Below, piece by piece: positions 23,501 through 35,308 of a stretch of DNA of 64,000 nt; the stretch's first letter is position 1; every line of letters begins with the position of its first letter. A program made the position numbers and the translations under genes. The notes beneath the pieces were generated by a model, which was not told the origin of the DNA, searched no databases, and saw only the letters and a program-made list of their open reading frames with translations. Source of the stretch: Physcomitrium patens. Lineage: Eukaryota; Streptophyta; Bryopsida; Funariales; Funariaceae. Location of the stretch: the NCBI RefSeq assembly GCF_000002425.4, contig NC_037267.1:6709396-6773395 (forward strand). The letters run 5' to 3'.

Positions 23501-24530
23501 TATGTATAGAAAATCAAGTCAATTACTGTATCTCAATTAAACTAGTAGATTGTTGAAGATCTTAGAAATCCTAATTGCCTCTCAAAGTCCAATTTCTAAG
23601 GCCTCAACCTACTTGAAATTCAATATCCTTTAATTGAAGAATTTGATCACCCTCAAACTTATAACATACACTTTAGACAACTAATTTCATAAGTTATCAA
23701 AATCTGAACTATAGATCTACTACCAAACTTATTAAATTCTCCAAAATATATCACACTTTATATTTCACAAATTCCAAAGTCATCTAAAACAACTGTGACT
23801 TTGCAAAGTTCTTGCTAAGTTGTTACATACTCAATTCCCTCAAAATCAATGCTTGAAAAAACCTTATCAAGTTTGCTCTCAAATTTTGCTCTTTGATTTG
23901 CCAAAGAACCTCCAAATTGCCGTAGGTGCTTGATTTTTTACTTTAGGATCTGATTTTGATCTAAGTTGATAACTGCTTCTTTTTGGATATCAAATTTTGC
24001 CCTTTTGAATTAATTTATATTTCAATAACTCCTAACTTCTTCCTACATATGTTTATATTCTTTATTTTTCTAATCTACCTTGTTTTGCCTTATTTGTGGC
24101 CTTACAAAATAAGTAGAAGCCTACTTTATAAAAAGATAGCATTTAAATCTTTAGTTCTACTTTTTTTAGACTATTGTCTATTTATTAAGATAATTTGCTA
24201 TAATATTTGAAGTAAGATCTTCTATAATATAATAGATTCTTCATTCCTTTCACCCATTAGTCATATTACATCATGACAATGTAGCTCATACTTAAATAGT
24301 ATATATAGAAGCAAGAATGAAGTCCTCTTTATTCATGTCAACTCCTTTCTTGCTTCTAGTCTAGATTTAAGAGTGTCTAATTTCTTTATCTTTTGATAAT
24401 AGCCATTCTAATTTCTTTTTAATATATATACTACTTTATTATTATTTTGTCACTTTTCTTTTAACACAAATTTCTCAGGTTTATGCATCCTCTTTCAATT
24501 CATGTCCTTGATATATTAATAAGAGTATAC
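20522..24530 (+). mobile_element. LTR copy A of a Ty3/gypsy chromovirus, with nested inverted LTR fragment
   Basis: Starts TGTCATAACATGACTATATG. The same start recurs at 35309 (copy C). Parts at 22440-22740 and 24250-24500 match consecutive parts of copies B (28195-28720) and C (36950-37485): a CATAATATCTTCTA-GCTTC block, a TGGCCATGTG block, and a TATAGAGGCAA-GAAGTC block. Between them, about 22760-24240 is inserted and is an inverted copy of the 5' part of the same LTR. The element is followed by a degenerate primer-binding site at 24534-24545, so this looks like a 5' LTR. Confidence 0.65.
22760..24240 (-). repeat. Inverted fragment of the same LTR, nested in copy A
   Basis: Its reverse complement matches about 20680-21930. 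Shared blocks include AAATCAAAGA followed by GAATTTGA and GAGAGCAAAC-like sequence, AAATTGGAGTTT versus AAATTGGACTTT, and TTTCTAAGATCTTCAAC versus TTTCTAAGATATCTATC. Both arms carry many degenerate AGGATTTGATTAAGAT-type units, read as AATCCTAAATC in this orientation. The two arms face each other and could form a long imperfect hairpin. Confidence 0.6.
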
Positions 24531-24533
24531 TTA

Positions 24534-24545
24534 CAATATTAGAGC
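24534..24545 (+). other. Degenerate primer-binding site (tRNA-iMet type)
   Basis: CAATATTAGAGC resembles the TGGTATCAGAGC sequence used by most plant LTR elements: nine bases ending TATTAGAGC, with one mismatch to TATCAGAGC. It is followed by TTTG as usual, directly 3' of LTR copy A. Confidence 0.5.
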
Positions 24546-24710
24546 TTTGTCTTCTCTTAATTAAGAGTAGATTACTCCTTTCTCTTGATAAGACATTAGC
24601 GTATTAGAAGTTACAAATTATCCTCTTCATAACTAATATTGTTCTTAATATCTTCTTTTTTCTTAAGTCCCTTCTTTTCTTTGTCTTGAGCGATATTAGA
24701 TATTTATTTT

Positions 24711-26100
24711 TAAATATTATGATGGCATAGCTTCTTAAAAGGAAAAGTGCAATGGCATAAATGCAAGAACAATTGAGGGAGTTAATGCTTGTGATGCATC
24801 AACTTAATTTATCACCAAAAAGAGCAATAAGAATGGTAAGAAGTAAAGTTATAGATATGATTGGAGCTACTTCAACATTTGCATCCAATCATATCCCTTT
24901 TCTTATGCTAGAACATCCTTTCGGTACTAGAGAACCAAGAGTTGTCTTGCTTGAGATGCCTTATGTGTCAAAAAGATAAGCACATTTACGTATTCTTGAA
25001 GTTTATCACAACTTTTCAATGGTAGGACATTTTAGATACAACAAGTTTTTGAAATTAATATCTAGAAATTTTTGGTAGTTGCAAATGTGGAAGATTGTAA
25101 AATACTTTGTTCAATCATATGACATTTGTTCAAGGTTAAAAACTCCTCGCCATCGATCTTATGGACTTCTTTAGCCATTACTTATTCTAGAACAATCATA
25201 GTCTTCTATTTCTATGGATTTATTATAAATCTTTTAATCTCAGGTTTGTGTGATTCTATATTTGAGATAGTAGATTGTTTTATCAAAATAGCTTATTTTT
25301 TTACTATGCACAAAATCTATCACAAGTAAAGAAATTGCCAAGCTTTTCTTTCATAATATCTATCAATATCATGGATTGCCGAAAGATATTATATGAAATA
25401 GGAGACTAAATTTGTATTAAGATTTTTGAGAACTCTTTTTAAGATTCTAAAAATAAATATAAAGATTTTTTCAAGCTTTCATTCTCAAATTGATGGATAG
25501 ACAAAGTACTTAAATCAAGTTTTGGAATAATACTTAAGATGTACCATCAATTATCAATAAGACAATTAGAAAACCCTCTTACCATTGGCAGAGTTTTCTT
25601 ATAATAATAATAAAAAAAAAATCTATGCAACAAACATCTATCTTTGTTAATTATGGTTGCTATCCATAATTTGATATTTTTGACTTTTAAAAAGTTGATA
25701 ATCTTGTGGTAGAACGTTTGACAAATCATTTGTTTGAGCTACATACAACAATGAAAGTGAAATTAAAAGAAGCTCAAGAATGACAAAAGATCAACGCGGA
25801 TGCCTATTGAAGGAACAACCACAATTTAATGTAGGTGACAAGATATGATTATTTTGTTGTAATATCAAGCATACGTATCTTTGTGATAAGTTGAACTACG
25901 ATAGGCTTGGACCTTTCCCTATTTGTAGGCAAATTAATCTAGTTCTTATTGATTACATCTATCAGAGTCAATAAAGATTCATCATGTCTTCCACGCTATT
26001 GTATGGCGTGATTTGTAATTTGGGAATAGATTGAGTACCTAATTGTAGACAGTTTAGCTTTGGCTTATATATGATGTCTCATCTTCCAAAAATCCCTTTA
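24711..26100 (+). pseudogene. Chromovirus gag and integrase remnants
   Basis: A short gag-start-like frame lies at about 24761-24979 (MQEQLRELMLVMHQLNLSPK). It is followed directly, after a large internal deletion, by gypsy integrase at about 25010-25420. The integrase carries a GHFRYNK-like segment, W..M...V..YV.SCD.C-like residues (FVQSYDICSRLKTPRHRSYG), a GLL.PL..PE..W..IS.DFI-like stretch, and YHGLPKDI. Protease, reverse transcriptase and RNase H are missing between the two. Stops and frameshifts are frequent. Weak post-integrase similarity continues to about 26040. Confidence 0.7.
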
Positions 26101-27385
26101 TCTTACACAAAAGCTCAAATTATAATAAAACTCTTTAAAACATTTTGTTTCTGCAAAGGATGTTTTTACCTTGAATTTTAGAAATTCATATTTTTTGATC
26201 CAACCATTTAATTTTTTTCAAATTTCTATTTAATATAGATTCTATTTTTAAGCTTTATTACAAAAAAAATAACCTCCATAAATCTATTACCGATCTTTTG
26301 GCATCTTTGCAACCCTAATAGATGCTCTAAATCCTAATCTACAAACACCCAAAAATTATTTTCTTTATATCTCAAAAAACCAAAATCCAAATCCTATAAA
26401 ATTTGTATATAAAGTTTATTTATATGATTACACATATTTTTGAAAATTTTGCACCAAAATCTTGTCAAATTACTCAAGATATAGTTTAAAATATAATCAC
26501 TTGTGTATTAAGTCACTTACTACTCTTAGATTTACAAGTGCCGATTTCAATCTCTAATATCTCCTTTATTCTAACTTGTAATCTATCAAATAATATGCCA
26601 AAACTATAGTTGAGAAAGTGCTCTCTCCAAGCTTAGTTGCTGATCTTATGTTGCTATCTATATGCATGTTTTATATCCAAAAGTGAGATAGTAGATACAA
26701 AATCAACACTTCGACTTTGAGTGCTTATATCTCCAAATCATAAAAACTCCAAATCATACAAAATTTGCACTAAAACCATAGAAAAAAAATCTAAAATTAT
26801 TGATCTTAACATTCAAAAGCTCAAATGGCTTGAAAGAATAATCCTAATCCCTAATATGGCCTCAAGCAGCTTCCTTAAAGTCCATTGGTCATGATTTTTG
26901 ATCAATAGGAATGGAGATTTACATCAACCATTTCCATTCATTCATATGACTATCCTAACTATCTTCTTTGCTACTAAAATCCCTCTCCAACTCTTTTCTT
27001 TATAAGATTCAAGCAATATATGTCCTAAATACCATACAAAAGAAATAAAATAAGACTTTAAGAGTTACCAATATCTAGCAAAGGTGACTCTAAATATTTT
27101 AAATTTACTACTAATATGATTAACTTCAAAGTCACTATCAAAAGAAAATAAAGTTATATAAATTCTAATAGAAGTCCTTTTAAACAATCTCTTTTTGAGC
27201 TAAAATTCTATCTACATCCTATAACCAACAAAAATCCACTGACATGGCTTTCACCATGTTGTCTAATATATTATGTATTAAATATATAAACCCATTATTT
27301 TTACATGGTAGTTGAATTATAATATGACAACATGTCTCTTCTTGAACCATACAAGACCATGAACATATGAAGAAGAAAACAAGTT
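26101..27385. other. AT-rich repeat DNA, no gene seen
   Basis: Decayed retrotransposon-like DNA with CAAATTTTGCAC and CTCCAAATC-type motifs resembling the inverted LTR arm at 22.8-24.2 kb. This suggests another LTR fragment, but the boundaries cannot be set by eye. Confidence 0.35.
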
Positions 27386-27585
27386 CCACCTCCTTTTTAT
27401 AGAAGTGGACAATAATGAAGAGTTTGAAATCAAAGAAGTTCTAGATTTAAGGTGGCACCGAAATAAATTTGAATATATTGTCCATTGATGCGGATATGAT
27501 ATTAGTGAATGCACATGGGAGTTAGTAAAGAATCTTGCAAAAGTAACAAAGGTTGTCGAGGCTTTTTATTGATAACATCTATCAA
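27386..27585 (+). pseudogene. Chromodomain fragment of a gypsy chromovirus
   Basis: Reads EVLDLRWHRNKFEYIVH, a stop, CGYDISECTWELVKNLAKV, then VVEAFY. This is the typical C-terminal chromodomain pattern of plant chromoviruses (ILD.R......EYLV.W.GY...E.TWE...NL...). One TGA stands at the conserved Trp position. It is the 3' end of the internal region whose integrase lies at 25.0 kb. Confidence 0.75.
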
Positions 27586-28194
27586 AATCAAGTTAAAAAA
27601 TAATAAGTTTTTATTATAAAAGAAATAAGATCCATAAAAATTTACATTCTACTTTCTATCTTTATTTGTGATTTCTACATATTTGTAATACTAAAGAAAT
27701 AGAGAACCAATAACCAATGGATTTGATTCAAGAGCCTTGGTTTGTTGATTTGCTAGAAAAGACATTAAAATTGTCACAACCTTCAAGACAATGCAATGAA
27801 GATGAAGACCCTCAAAAATGACATGTACTTCTTTGAATAGATGGTGAGATATAATGTGTTTGGTATCATGATCTTGGAAGAGTTACCCAATGTTTGGAGA
27901 TTTTACTCAAGGTAGGAACAACTCTTGATGGTGTTCTAAATATTTTATTTAAAAGAAGTTATGAAGGCTTCAACAATGATCAAATAACTGGGTGGTCTTT
28001 TGGCCCTAGTATTAGACATTGTTAATGATTGAAAGGCCCTATCAACCATCTTTAAAGATAATCAAGATCAAAATATGAGCAAATATAATTCATTCCATCT
28101 TAGATTTTTTCAACATATGATGACCACTCTTCATAAAACTTGTCTCTAGAAAGGGAGATAATTTCATGGACATACACTTATAAACTAATATTTA

Positions 28195-28720
28195 TCTATA
28201 TGATTAAATAAAAGTAAATAAAATTAAGTTAATTCCATAATATCTTCTATAGAAACTTTTTTGAAGCTTCATAGACACTGCTTTGACTTTACATGTGTCT
28301 ATAATTGACTTTTTATATTAGAAACATGGTCAATAAGTTGGCCATGTGTAACACATGTTGGTAGCTTAAAAAATAAGATAATTAAGTAGTCCACATATAA
28401 AAAACTTGTTTTGTAAGTTAGGGCATGTGTCGTGCAAAGTCAACATATATTACAAGTCTTATAATATATCATTGCATAGCTCCTAGTTAGATAGTATGTA
28501 TAGAGGCAAAAGTAAAGCTCGCTTCACTCTTGTCGATTTTTTTTTTCTTTTAGTCTAGATTTAAGAATCTCTAGTTTTCTTATCTTTTGGCAATAGCTAT
28601 TCAAAAAAATTTTAATATACATATTACTTTATTATTATTTTATTATTTTTCTTTTCACATAGATTTTTTAGATTTATGCATCTTCTTTCATTTCATGTTG
28701 TTGACATTGACTTAGATTAA
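28195..28720 (+). repeat. LTR copy B (3' portion)
   Basis: Matches copies A and C block by block: TTAATTCCATAATATCTTCTA, CATGGTCAATAAGTTGGCCATG, GCATGTGTCGTGCAAAGTCAAC, then a GTATAGAGGCAAAAGTAAAG block and TTTTCTTATCTTTTGGCAAT. Lies 3' of the chromodomain fragment in the same orientation, as a 3' LTR would. The first part of the LTR is not recognisable. Confidence 0.65.
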
Positions 28721-30050
28721 GTAAGATTAACCAATTAATTTCTTGCTAATTTCTTCACTTTCATAGGCCAAAATTAATTTCTAAGTTTGGTCTCAAACTC
28801 CTCTCAGTTAGCAAATCCACCTTGAAGCCTTTAGCTTTTAGCTTGATGTTGTACCTTTCAAATATTTGGAAGCATATATAATTTATTTGTTGGTATTTGC
28901 TCCAAATAATTAGAAGTATTGTTGCATGCTGAAGAGCCATTTTTATATATCTTCTTATTTTGAAGTCTTTGAATATGTATTGGACTTAATCAATTTCAAT
29001 CTAACAGATGTCAACTTTCTTGTCTTAGAAACTTCTATTCGCCCTTGTAGGATAGCTATTTAGCCTAAGAGGTGTTGTATCTGAGTTTCCATCTGGGATT
29101 GCTTAGCCATATCTCTCATGCTATAATTTCCTTGCTAAACTTTGCTATTATAATACATTTTTTTAGTTGACTTTTGAAAGTAGTCCATTGTAGTCCAAAA
29201 ATAGTATCCAATGTAATCATAATAATTGACTTCTAATTAAATGGTCGCTATCAACACACTACTAAAGAACAGACTAACATTTGTTCTAATATCAATGAAA
29301 TAGGATTAAATTCTCTAAGATCTAAAACCTTACAAAATCCATAACAACAAAGATCTTGATATAATGTAAGATTAAGCTCATTAGAATAAAATCGAAACTA
29401 ATTAAATAGAATAGAACTTAAAAGACAAGACTAAATAGAAGAAAATAGAATCAAATAGAATCAAATAAAAAAACCAAACTTTACTAAAAGAAAGAGTTTG
29501 AAGTCATATCTAATTCAATGCCTAAATAGCCTCAGTTAGTCTTATTTATACTTTATTCAACTATCTTAGAACTTTTTAGAATGTCTCTAATGGTAGATCA
29601 TATCAAAATAACCTCCCTTCTAGAAGATTCTAGAGATAGGTTCTACCATAATAATTGTCCTTCTAGAAGATTTTAGAGGTAGAATCCACCATGATAACTA
29701 TCCTAAGCCTTTCTAGAAGGTTCTATGGTAGATTCAACATGAACCGCCATCCTAACACAAATTCTAAAAATTTCCCAAAAACGACCCTACCTACATATTT
29801 TTATGTGTGAATAAAACAAACATCCTATCTATGTCCTATTACACTAATGGCTATTGTAAGTAGTCAAAAAAATACTTTTCGGTAAATCTAACTTTACCGT
29901 TGTCTTTAAAATATCTTTCTATGCTAAGATCAACTACTCACATGCCTCTATTTATGGTCATATGTAATTTTTATAAAGATATTTACTTCCAAAGATTTTA
30001 GCAATTATTAAAAATTCCTTCAAATTTGACATCTTCATGGCTCTACTTGT
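28721..30050 (-). mobile_element. Minus-strand LTR-retroelement fragment with primer-binding site and HSE-like array
   Basis: On the minus strand, TGATATTAGAAC at 29294-29283 resembles the TGGTATCAGAGC primer-binding site and is preceded by TTTCA, as at an LTR end. Downstream in that direction (29280 to about 28750) lies decayed internal DNA. Upstream (29300 to about 30050) would be the LTR, which carries the repeated TTCTAGAA sites described separately. Family and outer boundary were not determined. Confidence 0.4.
29616..29725. promoter_or_regulatory. Array of heat-shock-element-like sites in a putative LTR
   Basis: Three sites of the inverted nTTCnnGAAnnTTC type: TTCTAGAAGATTCTAGAG at 29618-29635, TTCTAGAAGATTTTAGAG at 29661-29678, and TTCTAGAAGGTTC at 29711-29723. 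The sites are about 43-50 bp apart, within a degenerate tandem repeat that also includes TAGGTTCTACCATAATAA-like spacer. The form fits the binding site of heat-shock transcription factors. Confidence 0.5.
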
Positions 30051-30780
30051 TTTTTGGTAGAAAGGATGTTGATCTTATTTTCTTCATTCCATAAAGTGAA
30101 TCCAATGATGCCATTGCAAGGCTTCTATTAATTAAAAAAGCCACTTTGCTGCTTGAATTTAGAAAAAAACTTCAAAATCACCATTGCTAAATTGTATTAA
30201 AATCTTTTAGAAAATTATAATTCTAATTCATTTTAAATCACATGAAATGATTGTAGGTGAACTTAGAGGATTTCAATCAATTTTTATAGCAATAATTAAC
30301 AACCTTTATTAAAATTAACTAAATTACTATTTTAATTTTTTAAATCTTATTACTTTAATCCTAATTAATCCAATTTAATGAATTCAGCTAAGATTTATAC
30401 TATCAAAGGTTATAATCCTTAAAATTATACAAAATTAGATTTTTTTTATATAAATTATAATTTAACTTATTCAATTATAATAAAATAAGGAAAAAAATAA
30501 AAATTTAAATTTTGGTGCATAATTGAAAGCTCTTAAATGTTTATTCAGAAAATCATATCTTATTCCAAAGGTTGGAGAAGAAAAATTTCATTAGCAATAT
30601 AACACTTTCTTTAAGCCAAAATAATTTTGTCTTTGTACTTCTTCTATAGTTATAGTTATTGATTTAAGTTCTCTTGAACAAATTTATATAGCATTAGTTA
30701 AGGACTTATTAATTTATAATATCAAGCAATGCCTTGACAAGAATAACTTCAAATTTGTAAAAGTTCTTTTGTATTTTTAA
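30051..30780. other. AT-rich repeat DNA, no gene seen
   Basis: Only short, stop-rich frames. Probably decayed retroelement sequence leading into the second chromovirus fragment. Confidence 0.4.
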
Positions 30781-31875
30781 AATCATTCATATATTTGAGA
30801 AGGAATAATGTGATTTCATATTCTTGAATTTTGTCATGATTTTTCAATTCCAAGAAATTTTGGATTTAACAAAATATTGGACATTATTTTTTAAGATTTA
30901 TAGTCGTTTCAAATGTGGAAGATCATGAAGGATTTTATTCTCTCCTATGACATTTGTTCAAGATCTAAAAATTCTTGACATCATCCTTATGGACTTCTAT
31001 AACTACTACCAATCTCAAAATAACCATGGTCTTCAACATCAATAGATTTCATTATTGAATTATCACCATCAGCTATATTTGATGTTATTTATGTTGTTGT
31101 AAGATTCACTTATAAAGATAGTATATTTTATCTCATGTAATTTTGGAATAGTATTTGAGATGTGTATCATCAATTATCAATAAGATGATTGGACTTCATA
31201 TTTATCTTTAGCAAAGTTTGCTTATAATAATTTTTTTCATGCTTTGACTCAACAAATACCATTTTATTTTAATTATAATTATTATCCAAAGCTTCATTTA
31301 TTAGGTACATCAAAAGATGACAATCTAATAATTAAAGATCTTGAAAAATAATATTACAGCTGCAGAAAATTTGAAAGATCTATTTACAAGCAACTTAAGA
31401 TTTTTACAAAGCATTTTTAGAAAAATTTAGAAAAAAATCCATGCTTTTAAAATTGAAGATAAAATATGGTTTTTTTAACAAAATATAAAAACTAATCATC
31501 CTTGTGATAAGTTGGACTATTGAAGACTATAACCATTTTGCATTAAAAAGCAAATCAATCTAGTGATTTATTAGTTGGAACTACATACATCTACGAAGGT
31601 ACATCTATTCTTTTATGTTTCTTTTTTAGAAGCCTATTTAAAATCAGCTATTTCTAAAAGAATACAACCATCATTGCCTTGCATTAAAATAGATAATCAT
31701 GTAGAACATGAGGTAGAAAAGATCCTTGATTCTCAACAAAGAAGCTAAATGGAGTATTTTATTTATTGGCTTGACTACAATATCAATGAATATATATGGA
31801 AATTAACAAAAAATCTAATTAATGTATCTCAAAAGATATAATATTTTCATCAAAGCTATCTTTAAAAACCTAAAA
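30781..31875 (+). pseudogene. Second chromovirus internal fragment: integrase to chromodomain
   Basis: Parallel to the copy at 25.0 kb. About 30830-31080 aligns with the same integrase segment (TTTCAATTC, then GAAATTTTGGATT; TTTCAAATGTGGAAGATCAT; CCTATGACATTTGTTCAAG; TATGGACTTCTA). A chromodomain at about 31700-31875 reads EVEKILDSQQRS, a stop, MEYFIYWLDYNINEYIWKL, then KNLINVSQK. It is heavily mutated. It lacks everything 5' of integrase. Confidence 0.7.
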
Positions 31876-31979
31876 CTATTTTAGGATGACTTACCTAAGT
31901 AGCTACTACTAAGATATTAAATATAACAAAAAAAAAACAGATATGAAATCAATGCTCCTCGTAGAACTTGGAGTTAAAA

Positions 31980-34160
31980 GAAAACGTGATGTTATAGATA
32001 TCAAATAAAAGATTTTAAGAATATTCTTTAAATATGTTATTAAACTCTATAAGATTTTTAAAGATTTTTAAAATATTCTTAAAAGACTTGAAAAAAATTT
32101 TAAAAACTTAAGAAGATTAAAGAAGTTGCTTGAAAAGCTTCATATGATTGCTTCATCTTGAAGTAATATGGAAACTTCTTGAAGAGCTTCTTAAAGTTGC
32201 TTCATCTTCAAACAATATAGAAACTTTTCAAGGACCTTCTTAAAGCTGTTTTATGTTCAAGTAACATGAAAACTTCTTAAGAAGCTTCTTAATATCTTGT
32301 ATACATTGGAGCTGAAGCTGAAGATATCTTTAGTCTTGATAGCATATTTCTTGGATCTTTAATTTACTTCTTTTAGTATTAATCTTGTACTTATAAAATT
32401 TAATCAAGTTCTTGTTAGTTTTCTTGTTGAAACTCTTTCATTCAACTTCTTATTTGATCTCATGTATAGTGTATTTATGATAGTGTTGGACTATAGTAAA
32501 GTCTTGATGGTTGGTAATTTTCATACTTAATATTACTTGGTGAATTTTTCACTTTTCATAGCTTAGTTTACTCCAAGAAAATTTATTACTTTCATTAAAG
32601 TAGACTTTATTTTTAAAGAAGTTCGTTGAACATAGAAGCTTATTATACTCCACCAATAGAAAAGGTATGTAAAAGGCTCTTGGAATTGGCAATAATAACC
32701 ATGGTTTTGAAAAATCTAATAGTGAGTCATCTAAAAGGCCTTTACATAGAGCAACAAATAGCTCAAATCCTTATTTTAAACAATTTTTTTATTTTTATAA
32801 TTTAAAAATGTCAAAAGAATAAGTATAAATATCTACTATTATAAAAATTGTAAAAATATTGGATATAATATCCATACTTATTCTTTTCATAATATTCATA
32901 TTTTACAATCTTTTACTATTATATAAGCAATTGATTTAAGTTTATTATTAATTGAATTAAGTTTATTCTCAATTCACTTAAGTTTATAATAAAGATATTG
33001 TAACTTCAATTAAGTACATTTTGAATTTGTAATGATCTACTAATCAAGTAGTTTGAATATTAATTGAAATTAGAGTGTTACTCTAAGAAGTTAACATAAT
33101 TTGATTTGTACTTATATGCATATAAATTAATCTTATTGTGCTTGTATAAGCTACCATGACTCTCTCATTTTAATACTATGTTACTCAATATCTATGACGA
33201 TTGACAAAAATATCTTGATATAGACAAAATCATCATAAATAATCATATTTGGAACACCTTCCACATCTATACTTTGAATCATTGTATCTAATGCCACAAA
33301 TATATATACTTTTTTGTATATAAAATCTATCAAGGCTTTCTTATAGTATGCAAAAAAAATCAACTTAATACTTGATAGACATATTTTGTGATATTTGGCA
33401 ATGTAATATGTTATCAATTACATAAGCTATTTTTTGCCTTTTTTTTAACTAGTTTTTAATATAATCTTGAAGTAGTAATCATAAGCTCTAAGTAAATTGT
33501 GAATTCCTTTATTTTCAAAAGCTTTATATCTACTTCTATCTATAATAGTATTAAAAGGTAATATTTTTAATTAATTATCATGTTCATTATACTATAAAGA
33601 TTTTGTCATAGATACACTATATAAAAGACCAAATAAGAATTTGAACAAAAGATTTTCAACAAAAAAGCTAACAAGAACTTAATTAAACTAGATAAATAGA
33701 AGACCCAGACTATGAGAGGTAAACTGAAATTCCAAAAAATATGTTATTGAGACTGAAGAATCCCTCAGCCTCCACTCCAACATATACTAGATATTAGACA
33801 GCTTCTCAACAAGTTTTTATGTTGCTTGAAGATGAAGCAATCTTAAGAAGCTTCTTGAAAAGTTTTCATATTCTTTGAAAATGAAGCAGCTCTAAGAAGC
33901 TTCTTGGATAATTTCTTTAATCTTTCCTAAATTTTTTAGAATTTTTTAGAATATTCTAATAATCTTTTAAAATCTTCTAAAATATTTTAGATTTTTTAAA
34001 AACATTTTATTATAATATTTAAATAATATTCTAAAATCTTTTATTAGGATATTTTTAAAATCTTCTAAAAATATTCTAAATATTTTCAAAATCTAATACA
34101 ATATTCTAAAAATATTTTCAAGATCTCTTTATTTGATGTCTATAACAGATTTTATCATAT
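31980..34160. repeat. 2.2-kb inverted repeat (arms about 0.33-0.38 kb)
   Basis: The left arm at about 31980-32310 and the right arm at about 33780-34160 are reverse complements. Shared blocks include GTTATAGATATCAAATAAA, AAGATTAAAGAA, GCTTCATCTTCAA, AACTTTTCAAG and AAGAAGCTTCTTAA. Within each arm an imperfect unit of about 50 bp (GCTTCATCTTGAAGTAA, then AACTTCTTGAAGAGCTTCTTAA) is repeated two or three times. The spacer of about 1.46 kb has no gene. It sits 3' of the chromodomain fragment, so the arms may be two LTR pieces head to head, or a separate fold-back element. Confidence 0.7.
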
Positions 34161-35308
34161 ATGTGACTTATTAGACTTGACCTTGAATAAATGAACAAGT
34201 AAAAATATATTTCAAAAAATATTTAAAAAAATATGAGAGCATGAAAGCTTACAAGAAGTGTCAATGCTTTAATAGAAGGTTTATATGCTTTAATAGAATT
34301 AGCTTCATATTCCTCAATTTACAAGCAAATCGTAGTGTCCACCAATCAAATTTCTAAAAAATGAAATACTTACATAAGTATAAAACAAAAAAGATATATT
34401 TCAACAAAAAAATATATAAAAATCCTCTAATAGATCTAAAATCATAATAAACACAACCTTAATGGCATGTCACATCTTTAGATGAACTTGACATAAAAAA
34501 AATTTCTACTAGAATACTACTTTGATCTTAATATATAATTTAGATGTATTATTTTTAAATCAATATTAATTTAAGATTTTATTAAAAATAGAAGACAACA
34601 AAAAATAAAAAGCACCTAAAACTGATCAACATAAAGCCTTTTAAATTCACAAATCTAACCTTTGCAAGTGAATTTTTTAAATGATAAAGGATTATTTCTA
34701 CTTGTAGAGCCATATGGACCATGTACCATAAGTCCATGCTTAGTTCTACTTGCATGGCTATACATACTTACAATGTCATTTACTTGACTAAAATTGACAA
34801 GTCTTCTTATTGGTAGAACATTATTTATTATTACCTCATACACCTACATAGAACTTAATGCTTTATTATTTCTTACAAAAGAGGTGCACACATACTTTTT
34901 GAGTTGTCACAACCCTCTTAATTTAAGTACCTTATTGAACTACATTCTTAAACTTATTGGTTGTGCAAGCATTGAGTTGTGTATCATCCATACTTCAAGA
35001 CTCCCAGTACTATGCAAGGCCAAGATTATACCACTACTTAACCATTAAAGATTATAAAGATTGTGAGTATGGAGGAGAAGTGAACTTAGGATTCTATAAA
35101 GGCATGCTTTTGAATAAATACGCATTATGGCATGACAAATAACAAAATCAGCAACAAAAATCTTGTGGAGGATCTTGAAATTTTACTCCTTGCATCAATT
35201 ATCTTATGTACACTCAAAGATATTTGAAACATTTTCCTTACTCTTTCTTATACTTCAAATTATAATTTAGAATAAAGAAGGTCAGAAAAACTAGAGAAAA
35301 ATTAAGGT
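34161..35308. other. AT-rich DNA, no gene seen
   Basis: Short open frames at about 34655-35142 on both strands show no domain. Text around 34700-34800 is stop-rich and may be another decayed retroelement piece. Confidence 0.35.
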
